Of a DNA stretch of 22,377 nucleotides, positions 7,853 to 14,856 are shown piece after piece. Made by a program: the position numbers and the translations under genes. The notes beneath the pieces are model-generated. The model was not told the origin of the DNA, did not search any database, and worked only from the letters and a program-made list of their open reading frames with translations. The stretch is from Clostridium sp. (lineage in GTDB: Bacteria; Bacillota; Clostridia; Lachnospirales; Lachnospiraceae), in contig SFNH01000021.1 of NCBI GenBank assembly GCA_004554205.1, forward strand, positions 1-22,377, in the 5' to 3' direction. How positions within the stretch are numbered: the first letter of the stretch is position 1; every line of letters begins with the position of its first letter.

Positions 7853-8735
7853 AATTCTTTCGCTCTGCCTCGATATCCAGTTTCTTTGCGCAGGCGATCG
7901 CCAGCGAACCGGGCCCGATATGGCACGCCACGCTCAGGGAAAGCGGGGCAATATGAAGACCCGTATTCTTCGGGAAGTACGCCTGTACCTCCGCCGCAAA
8001 CTCCTCCGCCGCTTCACGGTCAAAGGAATAGGCGACCTCAAGCCATGTATTCTCTGCCTCGGGATCGTTATAGCGCGTCTTGAGGTCATGCTCCGCCGCG
8101 GAGAGCATGGTGCTCTTCGCCTGCTTCATGGTGCGCGCCTTGGAGAAGGAGTCAAGCTTTTCCCCCTGGATCTGCAGCACCGGCTTGATCTTTAAGAGCG
8201 TGCCGAGCGCCGCTGCCGCCGGGGTGATCCTGCCGCCCTTCTTTAAGTATTTCAGCGTGTCCACGGTGACGTAGATGCTGGACTCCATCTTTGTGCGCTC
8301 CAGCACCTCCCTTATCTGCGCTGCCGAAAGACCGGCAGCAGCAAGCGCCACCGCGTCGAGAACGGACTGGCGCTGGGTCACGGATATGCGCTGGTTGTTC
8401 ACCACGCACACCTTCCCGTCGTAATCCTCCGCCAGCATCATCGCTGTCTGGCAGGAGCCGCTCAAGCTGCTCGACATGGGGATATGGACGATCTCGTCAT
8501 ACTCCTTTAATGCGCTCTCCCACAGCTTCATCACCGAATCCGGCGACGGCTGAGAGGTGGAGATGTCCGCCCCCTCGTCGAGCCGCGCGTAAAACTGCTC
8601 ATGGGTCAGGTTGATATCCTCCTCATAGGTCTCCCCGTCGATCATAAACGGCATGGGAAGCACATACACTCCCAAATCCTTTGCCTCGGCCTGCGTGATG
8701 CCGCTGTTGCTGTCGGTCACAATCGCTGTCTTCAT
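7842..8735 (-). CDS. DegV family fatty-acid-binding protein
   Basis: The 297-residue product matches the DegV family in length and motifs: the start MKTAIVTDSNSGI, the lipid-site loop ADISTSQPSP, IPMSSSLSGSCQTA and LKYLKKGGRI. Family members bind a fatty acid; some (FakB) present it to the kinase FakA for phospholipid synthesis, but many paralogues have unknown partners and no fakA is in this window. The start ATG overlaps the stop of the ABC exporter in an ATGA, with GGAAGGAG inside the end of that gene, so the two are translationally coupled. The 3' end overlaps the histidine kinase start by 11 bases. Confidence 0.92.
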   Translation of the reverse strand: MKTAIVTDSNSGITQAEAKDLGVYVLPMPFMIDGETYEEDINLTHEQFYARLDEGADISTSQPSPDSVMKLWESALKEYDEIVHIPMSSSLSGSCQTAMMLAEDYDGKVCVVNNQRISVTQRQSVLDAVALAAAGLSAAQIREVLERTKMESSIYVTVDTLKYLKKGGRITPAAAALGTLLKIKPVLQIQGEKLDSFSKARTMKQAKSTMLSAAEHDLKTRYNDPEAENTWLEVAYSFDREAAEEFAAEVQAYFPKNTGLHIAPLSLSVACHIGPGSLAIACAKKLDIEAERKNYGV

Positions 8736-10507
8736 AGTTTTTCTCCTTCCGTCATGCTGCCCTCGGGCTGATCCTGCACTGACATATATAATTCGTAATA
8801 AATTCCCTTTTTCTCCATAAGCTCCCGGTGCGAGCCCTCCTCGGCAATCCTCCCGTCAGACAGTACAAGAATCCGGTCAGCATTCCGGATAGTCGTAAGT
8901 CTGTGGGCGATCGTCACCGTCGTCCGCCCCTTAGCCAGCCGCTCTAAGGACTGGGATACGATGTGCTCGCTCTCATTGTCAAGCGCCGAGGTCGCCTCGT
9001 CAAGAATCAGGATCGGCGGATTTTTTAAGAACACGCGCGCAATGCTTAAGCGCTGCTTCTGGCCGCCGGAAAGCTTCACGCCCCGCTCACCCACATAGGT
9101 GTCGTATCCGTTTTTCAACTCCGAGATGAACTCGTGCGCCCCCGCAAGCTTTGCCGCCCGGACTACGTCCTCCCTCGTCGCCTCGGGGTCGCCGTAGGAG
9201 ATATTGTCGTAAACCGTGCCGGAGAACAGATATACATCCTGCTGAACGATTCCGATATTCGAGCGCAGGCTCTGGAGCGTGATACCCTTTAACTCCCTGC
9301 CGTCAATGTAAATGTCTCCGCGGGTCGTGTCATAAAACCGGGGTATGAGATTGCACAGCGTTGTCTTCCCGCCGCCCGACGGCCCGACAAGCGCCACCTT
9401 CTCACCCGGCTGGATATCAAGGGAGATGTCGTTTAATACCGGATTGTGGTCGTCGGGGTATTCAAAGCTCACATGGTCAAAGCGGATCCCGCCTCGCACA
9501 CGCTCCATGGGCAATGCCCCCGGCTCGTCGAGGATCTCTACGGTGGAATCCATGATCTCCACAAAGCGCTCGATGCCCGTCATCCCGCGCTGGAACTGCT
9601 CCGCAAACTCGATAATGCGGCGGATCGTCGCAAGCAGCGTCGTAACATACAGCGTGTACGCTACGAGGTCGCCCGGCGCGATCAGGCGCTTTACCATGAA
9701 AATGCCGCCCGCCAGGATCACCACCGTGTACATCACGCCGTCAAACATGCGGATCGTATCCTGGAATGCCGCCATGTATTTGTAGGTCTGCCGCTTGATA
9801 TCGAGAAATTCCTGGTTGTCCCGGCGGAACTTTTCAATCTCAATGTCCTGGTTCGCAAAGGCGCGCACCACGCGGTTTCCGAGGAGATTGTCCTCAATCT
9901 TCGCATTCAGCTCACCGATCTGGTAGCGCTGCTGCCTGAATGCCGCCCGCACCTTTAAGTTAAACCAGGTGCAGGAAACCGCCATGATCGGGATGAAGAT
10001 AAAAATGATCATGGTCAGCGGCAGATTGATCCCCGCGAGCACGACAAAGGAAATGACCGCCTTGATCCCGGCAATGAAAAACTCCTCCGGACAGTGATGC
10101 GCAAACTCCGTCACGTCAAACAGATCGCTGGTGATACGCGCCATGATCTGCCCGACCTTGGTGTTGTTAAAGTAGCTGTCGGACAACTTCTGAAGGTGCT
10201 CAAACGCGTCCTGGCGCATATCCGTCTCAATCCGCGCGCCCATCACATGACCGGTGTACGCCATGTAGAACGCCGCCAGTCCGTCGATGATACGCAGCCC
10301 GAAATACAGCGCCGCGATCCGAAGGATCAGCCCTGCCGTGACAGATGCAAGATCCTGCATTCCCTGATTTGTGATATAGCGCAGGATCATGGGCAGGATC
10401 AGCTCGCAGACGGTCGTGAGCGCCGCGCAGAACAGATCGAACACCATGATCTTCCAGTATCGTTTATAGTACGGGGCAAACCGTCTCATAAGTTTCGATG
10501 TCTTCAT
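8732..10507 (-). CDS. ABC exporter, fused membrane and ATPase domains
   Basis: The 591-residue half-transporter has six predicted membrane helices in an ABC_membrane domain (about 1-310) and an ATPase domain (about 340-575). The latter has Walker A GPSGGGKTT (375-383), Q-loop region IGIVQQDVYLFSG, signature LSGGQKQR (479-486), Walker B ILILDEATSALD and the switch histidine in TIAHRLTT. This is the MsbA/BmrA-type multidrug or lipid exporter family, which works as a dimer in the cell membrane; the substrate cannot be read from sequence. It may form a homodimer since no second half-transporter is adjacent. AAAGGAAG precedes the ATG by 8 bases. It is the first gene of the operon leading to degV, the sensor kinase, GerMN, comEC and holA. 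Confidence 0.93.
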   Translation of the reverse strand: MKTSKLMRRFAPYYKRYWKIMVFDLFCAALTTVCELILPMILRYITNQGMQDLASVTAGLILRIAALYFGLRIIDGLAAFYMAYTGHVMGARIETDMRQDAFEHLQKLSDSYFNNTKVGQIMARITSDLFDVTEFAHHCPEEFFIAGIKAVISFVVLAGINLPLTMIIFIFIPIMAVSCTWFNLKVRAAFRQQRYQIGELNAKIEDNLLGNRVVRAFANQDIEIEKFRRDNQEFLDIKRQTYKYMAAFQDTIRMFDGVMYTVVILAGGIFMVKRLIAPGDLVAYTLYVTTLLATIRRIIEFAEQFQRGMTGIERFVEIMDSTVEILDEPGALPMERVRGGIRFDHVSFEYPDDHNPVLNDISLDIQPGEKVALVGPSGGGKTTLCNLIPRFYDTTRGDIYIDGRELKGITLQSLRSNIGIVQQDVYLFSGTVYDNISYGDPEATREDVVRAAKLAGAHEFISELKNGYDTYVGERGVKLSGGQKQRLSIARVFLKNPPILILDEATSALDNESEHIVSQSLERLAKGRTTVTIAHRLTTIRNADRILVLSDGRIAEEGSHRELMEKKGIYYELYMSVQDQPEGSMTEGEKL

Positions 10508-10539
10508 CGCTTAAACTTCCTTTGCTCATTCTCCACTTC

Positions 10540-10568
10540 ATTTTACCCTAATTTAATCAGAAATGAAA
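10540..10568 (-). promoter_or_regulatory. Candidate promoter of the ABC exporter operon
   Basis: On the minus strand TAAAAT (10545-10540) is preceded by a 17-base spacer and a weak -35 box TTTCAT (10568-10563). It lies 32 bases before the ABC exporter start, in the short divergent region shared with the zinc-ribbon gene. Confidence 0.4.
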
Positions 10569-10589
10569 GTGGTTTTTTAAGAGATTGTA

Positions 10590-10598
10590 TGCTATAAT
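10590..10598 (+). promoter_or_regulatory. Extended -10 promoter of the zinc-ribbon gene
   Basis: TGCTATAAT is a perfect extended -10 element. It is located 31 bases before the ATG at 10630. No strong -35 box is visible 17 bases upstream, which is common for extended -10 promoters. Confidence 0.6.
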
Positions 10599-10629
10599 GG
10601 TAACAACTTAACCTTGGGAGGAAAATCAT

Positions 10630-11337
10630 ATGCCTTACTGTCCGAAATGCGATATGGAATTTGTAGATGGAATCACTACCTGCACCGACTGCGGCAGCCC
10701 GCTTCTTGAATCAAAGGAAGCTGCCATGGCCATAAAGAGAGAAGCCGAGGAAAAAGCGCGCGCCCGCCTGCAGGCAGAGCGCGAGGCTATCGCCGCGGAA
10801 TATCAGGCCCGCAGCGCTGACGGCGAGGAATGTCCGGCGCCGGTACGCACTCAGGTCTATGTGAAGAAAGCCCAGCAGTATGACGATCTGAAATCCTCAG
10901 CCTCCGCCTTTCTCCTCGTGGGAGGCGGACTGACTGTCTTCGCGTTTCTTAGCTGGGTGAATCTGATCCCGCTTCCGCTCGCGGGCACATCCGGCATAAT
11001 CACAAAGACAGTCCTCACCCTGATGGGGCTTCTCACCCTGTATATCGCCTACACCTCGAACAAATCCGCCAGAGAAGTAAAGGAGCAGGTCGGCGCGGAG
11101 GAGCAGGTCACAGGCGAGCTGATCGACTGGTTCACCGCCGCCTACACCGGGGACGGGCTCGACGAGCAGATCAGGCGGGAATCGGGCGAGCTAAGCCCCG
11201 AGGAACTCTCCCTGAAGCGGTTTGAGCTGATCCAGGATCTTATCATCACAAACCACGACATCGCCGACCAGTCCTATGTGGACGCGCTGTCGGAGGAGAT
11301 TTACACAAAATTGTATGAAGATGTAACTGTTCAGTAG
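10630..11337 (+). CDS. Zinc-ribbon membrane protein of unknown function
   Basis: The 235-residue product opens with a zinc ribbon formed by two CxxC knuckles (CPKC at residues 4-7 and CTDC at 18-21). An Ala/Glu/Arg-rich helical stretch follows that is likely a coiled coil (about 30-65). Two hydrophobic segments come next (about 97-120 and 125-142), then an acidic cytoplasmic tail of about 90 residues. I do not recognise a named family beyond the zinc ribbon. GGGAGG lies 8 bases before the ATG and an extended -10 promoter lies upstream, so it is a real, singly transcribed gene. Its last codons and stop (GTAACTGTTCAGTAG) coincide with the end motif of the palindromic repeat family seen elsewhere in the window. 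It faces gpmI tail to tail. Confidence 0.85.
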   Translation: MPYCPKCDMEFVDGITTCTDCGSPLLESKEAAMAIKREAEEKARARLQAEREAIAAEYQARSADGEECPAPVRTQVYVKKAQQYDDLKSSASAFLLVGGGLTVFAFLSWVNLIPLPLAGTSGIITKTVLTLMGLLTLYIAYTSNKSAREVKEQVGAEEQVTGELIDWFTAAYTGDGLDEQIRRESGELSPEELSLKRFELIQDLIITNHDIADQSYVDALSEEIYTKLYEDVTVQ

Positions 11338-11360
11338 GTCAGCGCATTTACTGCGCCGAC
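11338..11360. terminator. Convergent hairpin between the zinc-ribbon gene and gpmI
   Basis: GTCAGCGCA and TGCGCCGAC pair around a five-base loop with one mismatch. The hairpin fills almost the whole 24-base gap between two convergent stop codons. T-tracts are short (TTTACTT on plus), so termination strength is uncertain. Confidence 0.45.
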
Positions 11361-11361
11361 T

Positions 11362-12903
11362 TTACTTCACCAGCAGGGATTTCCCGGTCATCTCCTTCGG
11401 CTGTTCCATACCCATCAGCTCGATGAGCGTCGGCGCAATATCCGCCAGGCAGCCGCCCTCTCTTAAGCGGTATTCCGGGTCGGCATTCACAAGAATGAAC
11501 GGCACCGGGTTCGTGGTGTGCGCCGTAAACGGATCGCCCGTCTCGTAGTCCACAAGCTGCTCGGCGTTTCCGTGGTCGGCGCAGATGAACATGACGCCGT
11601 TTACCTCCTTAATGGCGTCGACCGCCCTGCCCACGCACACGTCCACGGTCTCGACTGCCTTGATGGTCGCGACCTCCACGCCGGTATGGCCCACCATGTC
11701 GGGGTTTGCAAAGTTGATGATGATCACATCATACGCGCCGGATTTAATGCACTCCACCAGCTTATCGCAGACTGCCGGCGCACTCATCTCCGGCTTTAAG
11801 TCGTAGGTCGCGACCTCCTTCGGGGACGGGATCAGGTAGCGGTCCTCGCCCTCGTTCGGCTCCTCGATACCGCCGTTAAAGAAAAAGGTCACATGGGCAT
11901 ATTTTTCGGTCTCCGCGATCCGCGCCTGCTTCAGGCCGTGCGCCGCAAGAAACTCGCCGAGGGTATTGGTGATGCTCTCCTTCTCAAATGCGACCAGCTT
12001 ATTGGCGATCGTCTCATCGTAATCGGTAAAGCACACAAAGGTCGTCACGACGCGCTCTCCGCGGTCAAAGCCGGTGAAGTCCTCATCGCAGAATGCGCGC
12101 GTCAACTGCCTTGCGCGGTCCGGGCGGAAGTTGTAAAAGATAATGGAATCGCCGCTCTGAATCGTCGCCACCGGAGCGCCGTCCCGCATGATCACTGTCG
12201 GCACAACGAACTCGTCGGTCTTGCCCGCGTCGTAGGATTCCTTAATCGCCTCATCCGCGCTGCCGCTCGTGTTCCCGATCCCTTTTGTCAGGACATCGTA
12301 GGCCACCTTCACGCGATCCCAGTTTTTATCGCGGTCCATGGCGTAATAGCGCCCGGAAACCGTCGCCACGCTCCCGACGCCAAGCTCCGCCATCTTTGCC
12401 TCGAGCGCCGCGACATACTCTCTCCCGGAGGTCGGCGGCGTGTCGCGCCCGTCTAAAAAGCAGTGCACATATACCTTCTTAAGACCGTTTCTCTTTGCCA
12501 GCTCTAAAAGCCCGTAAATGTGGGTGATGTGGCTGTGCACACCTCCGTCAGACACCAGACCGAATAAATGCAGGGCGGAATCATTCTTCTTACAGTTGTC
12601 CACTGCCGCCCGAAATGCTTTATTCTCAAAGAAATCCCCAGCCTCAATGGATTTGGTGATGCGGGTCAGCTCCTGATACACGATGCGGCCCGCGCCCATG
12701 TTTAAGTGTCCCACCTCGGAGTTACCCATCTGCCCGTCGGGAAGTCCGACCGCAAGACCGCTGGCCTGTCCCTTCACAAAGGGGCACTCGCTCATAAGCC
12801 GATCCATCACCGGCGTCTTGCCCTCGCGCACCGCGTTCGCCTCGCACCTGTCATTGAGGCCGTATCCATCGAGAATCATAAGCACAACTGGTCTCTTCTT
12901 CAT
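11362..12903 (-). CDS. gpmI: 2,3-bisphosphoglycerate-independent phosphoglycerate mutase
   Basis: The 513-residue product has the usual GpmI length and motifs. The first metal ligand Asp12 is in LMILDGYGL and the phosphorylated serine is Ser62 in MGNSEVGHLNMGAG. Further metal-site motifs are HSHITH, FLDGRDTPP, NFANPDMVGHTG and CADHGNAEQ. The manganese enzyme interconverts 3- and 2-phosphoglycerate in the cytosol during glycolysis. AAAGGAG lies 6 bases before the ATG. It stands alone rather than next to gap, pgk or tpi. A sigma-A promoter at 12992-13020 and a perfect Rex-type operator at 12956-12977 lie upstream, so expression probably rises when NADH/NAD is high. The identification is secure. 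Confidence 0.97.
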   Translation of the reverse strand: MKKRPVVLMILDGYGLNDRCEANAVREGKTPVMDRLMSECPFVKGQASGLAVGLPDGQMGNSEVGHLNMGAGRIVYQELTRITKSIEAGDFFENKAFRAAVDNCKKNDSALHLFGLVSDGGVHSHITHIYGLLELAKRNGLKKVYVHCFLDGRDTPPTSGREYVAALEAKMAELGVGSVATVSGRYYAMDRDKNWDRVKVAYDVLTKGIGNTSGSADEAIKESYDAGKTDEFVVPTVIMRDGAPVATIQSGDSIIFYNFRPDRARQLTRAFCDEDFTGFDRGERVVTTFVCFTDYDETIANKLVAFEKESITNTLGEFLAAHGLKQARIAETEKYAHVTFFFNGGIEEPNEGEDRYLIPSPKEVATYDLKPEMSAPAVCDKLVECIKSGAYDVIIINFANPDMVGHTGVEVATIKAVETVDVCVGRAVDAIKEVNGVMFICADHGNAEQLVDYETGDPFTAHTTNPVPFILVNADPEYRLREGGCLADIAPTLIELMGMEQPKEMTGKSLLVK

Positions 12904-12955
12904 AATGATCTCCTTTTATTCAACGACCGGAGAACCGGCCTTTTCTCAAACGCTT

Positions 12956-12977
12956 ATTTGTTAAATATTTAACAAAT
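12956..12977. promoter_or_regulatory. Rex operator in the gpmI leader
   Basis: A 22-bp perfect palindrome contains TTGTTAAATATTTAACAA (12958-12975), an exact match to the known clostridial Rex consensus TTGTTAA-N4-TTAACAA. It starts about 15 bases downstream of the gpmI -10 box, where bound Rex would block transcription. Rex itself is encoded at 19251-19919. Confidence 0.85.
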
Positions 12978-12991
12978 TATGATACACTTTT

Positions 12992-13020
12992 ATTGTAATT
13001 CATTTGAGCTGATTTTGCAA
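12992..13020 (-). promoter_or_regulatory. Sigma-A promoter of gpmI
   Basis: On the minus strand TTGCAA (13020-13015) and TACAAT (12997-12992) are separated by exactly 17 bases. The presumed start of transcription lies about 80 bases before the gpmI ATG. The leader includes the Rex site and a small CCGG-AGAA-CCGG hairpin at about 12927-12940. Confidence 0.7.
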
Positions 13021-13365
13021 GGGGCGGATGACTTGAGTTTCTCACTTTTAGTAACAGTTCAGCCATACGGCGTTTCCGGCGGATTTTACGCCGCCGCCCC
13101 GGAAAGACAGTCCCATGTGACACGCTGCGTTTCCTGCTCGGTCCGCGCGCCGATTAGCCGCCAGTCGCGCAAACTCGCTTCGCTCAGACAGTGCGCTTTG
13201 TGGCGGCAGCTAGCGCAGACCTCACTACGGAAGCCTCGCTATCGTCACTGGGTCTGTCTTTCCAGGGCCTTGCGGCTGATATTGTCCAGCCCCGAGGGAG
13301 CGCTGCTACAACCTTACCGTGAGGGAGACCGGTGAACACTTTTGCGAGCCATGCGAGCAAAAGTT

Positions 13366-13402
13366 TTACATCCGGCGACCGAACAAAAGAGAAAACTGTG
13401 GC
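13366..13402 (+). repeat. Dispersed 37-bp repeat module, copy 2
   Basis: This matches 33 of 37 positions with the minus strand of 2924-2960, starting TTACAT/C and ending CTGTGGC. It follows the ACTTTTGC hairpin inside the 421-bp element. In both copies the module directly follows a hairpin whose last bases are TTAC. Confidence 0.75.
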
Positions 13403-13425
13403 CGCCGACCGAACAAAAGAGAAAA
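13372..13425 (+). repeat. Two 24-bp direct repeats, 30-bp period
   Basis: CCGGCGACCGAACAAAAGAG at 13372 is repeated as CCGCCGACCGAACAAAAGAG at 13402, each continuing AAAA, with 23 of 24 bases identical. A partial third start (GCGACCGA) occurs at 13434. The six-base gap between copies is far too short for a CRISPR spacer. Confidence 0.85.
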
Positions 13426-13467
13426 ACCCAGCCGCGACCGAGCCGGAAACGCAGCATGGCCAAACGG

Positions 13468-14856
13468 TTACCGAGTCCGCAGCTCCGCGTTCAGATTCCG
13501 CAGCCACTTCTTCTGGCGGTAGCGGATATAGCCGAGCACAGCCTTGTACACCTCCTCGAACATCACCATGGCGTACACGATATAGATCGGCTGTTCTAAG
13601 TAAAGTCCGCCGATAAACGCCATCGGGATCCCGATCAGCCATACACCGCTGGTATCGATGAACAGGCAGACCTTCGTGTCCCCGCCGCTCCTTAAGACGC
13701 CCACGATGTTGACATAATTAAACATCTTAAACGGCATATACAGAATGAACACCAGGAGGCATAAGTTCACGTCCTGCGCCACCTGCGGGGTGATGCGGTA
13801 CATGCCGATGATATTCCACCGGATTCCAAAGCAGAGCACCATCGCGCTCAACGTCACCAAAAACTGAAGGATAAAGAAATTTTTTGCGTACTTCTCCGCC
13901 CGTTTTAAGTGACCCGCTCCCATCTCATTTCCGAGGATGACGGCAGTCGCCGCGGAAAGCCCCTGAAAGAGAACCACCGCGATATCCTGGATCGTTGTCG
14001 CAATGGTGATCGCGGCAACCGCATTGTCCCCCATGCGCCCATACGCGAGGGAATACATGGTGGTGCCGAGCCCCCACATGAACTCATTGACGATGACCGG
14101 CGTGGATGTCACAAAAAACTGCCGCACAAAGGAAGCGCTGTAGCCGAACAGCTCCCGGACACAGCAGGCAAGCGGCGTTTTCTTCAGATAGACCACGCCC
14201 ATGACCGCCGCGCACTCCACGATGCGCGCTGTGAGCGTCGCCGCCGCCGCGCCCACAGCCCCGAGCGCGGGAGCTCCGAAGTTCCCGAAGATCAGGGCGT
14301 AGTTCAATATAATGTTGATAAAGATCGTCATGCTGCTGATGACGACGGGCGCCGTCACATGCCCTACCGCCCGCAGCATCGCGACATAGGTGTTCGTGAC
14401 CGCGGTAAACGGGTAGGAAAGCGCCGCAACGGCAAGATAGGCGGCGCCGACCGCGACCGCCCCGTCACTCGTGGTAAAGATCCGCATCACCGCCTCAGGC
14501 ATAAGCTCGGACGGCAGCACAAAGCACGCCGACCCGATCAGCGAGATCATAAGCCCAAGCCCCAACACCTTGCGGATATTCTTCACATCATGGGTGCCCC
14601 AGTACTGCGCCGCCAGCACGCCCGAGCCGCTGACCACGCCGAAAACCAGAAGCGAAAAGACGAAAAACACCTTATTCGCCAGACCTACCGCGGCGATCGT
14701 CGTCTCCCCCAGCGTCCCGATCATCATGGTGTCCACCAGGTTCACGACAGTGTTAAGCATGCCCTGCAGGGCTACCGGCAGGGCGATCGTAACAGCCTTT
14801 CGCAGGAAAATATGATCCTGCAGCATTTCTCTCGTATCATTAAAAATCCGTGTCAT
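13468..14856 (-). CDS. MATE family multidrug/sodium antiporter
   Basis: The 462-residue protein is hydrophobic throughout, with about 12 predicted helices in two similar halves. Family features include ALPVALQGMLNTVVNLVDTMMIGTLGE in the first helix pair and the matching second-half stretch STPVIVNEFMWGLGTTMYSLAYGRMG. Such proteins expel drugs or metabolites across the cell membrane using a sodium or proton gradient; the substrate is not predictable. The start overlaps the stop of the upstream CBS protein in an ATGA, so translation is coupled. The stop codon TAA (13470-13468) lies inside the right inverted end of the 421-bp element, so the last residues (LRTR) were probably set by that insertion. 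Confidence 0.93.
   Translation of the reverse strand: MTRIFNDTREMLQDHIFLRKAVTIALPVALQGMLNTVVNLVDTMMIGTLGETTIAAVGLANKVFFVFSLLVFGVVSGSGVLAAQYWGTHDVKNIRKVLGLGLMISLIGSACFVLPSELMPEAVMRIFTTSDGAVAVGAAYLAVAALSYPFTAVTNTYVAMLRAVGHVTAPVVISSMTIFINIILNYALIFGNFGAPALGAVGAAAATLTARIVECAAVMGVVYLKKTPLACCVRELFGYSASFVRQFFVTSTPVIVNEFMWGLGTTMYSLAYGRMGDNAVAAITIATTIQDIAVVLFQGLSAATAVILGNEMGAGHLKRAEKYAKNFFILQFLVTLSAMVLCFGIRWNIIGMYRITPQVAQDVNLCLLVFILYMPFKMFNYVNIVGVLRSGGDTKVCLFIDTSGVWLIGIPMAFIGGLYLEQPIYIVYAMVMFEEVYKAVLGYIRYRQKKWLRNLNAELRTR

Larger units (their letters stand above)
13051..13471. repeat. 421-bp folded intergenic element with 30-bp inverted ends
   Basis: This fills most of the 564-base gene-free stretch between gpmI and the MATE gene. 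The ends (13051-13080 and 13442-13471) are inverted repeats matching in 25 of 30 positions; they begin GTAACAGTTCAGCC and GTAACCGTTTGGCC when read inwards, and both finish GCGTTTCCGGC. Inside are nested stems. GGAAAGACAG (13101-13110) pairs perfectly with CTGTCTTTCC (13254-13263) and the stem continues with CCCA/TGGG and GTGAC/GTCAC. GCCGCCA (13157) pairs with TGGCGGC (13201). ACTTTTGC (13338) pairs with GCAAAAGT (13357). Small open frames cross it but have no ribosome binding sites and conflict with the folding. No flanking target duplication is seen. It may be a non-autonomous mobile element, a structured RNA, or both. Confidence 0.75.

Noticed and set aside
13372..13425. Possible CRISPR array
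   Set aside because: Only two full repeats with a six-base gap and no cas genes.
13184..13642. Open frames crossing the 421-bp element (including 152 codons on the minus strand and several on the plus strand)
   Set aside because: They run through inverted repeats into the MATE gene, have no ribosome binding site and no recognisable protein sequence; the folded non-coding reading explains the region better.
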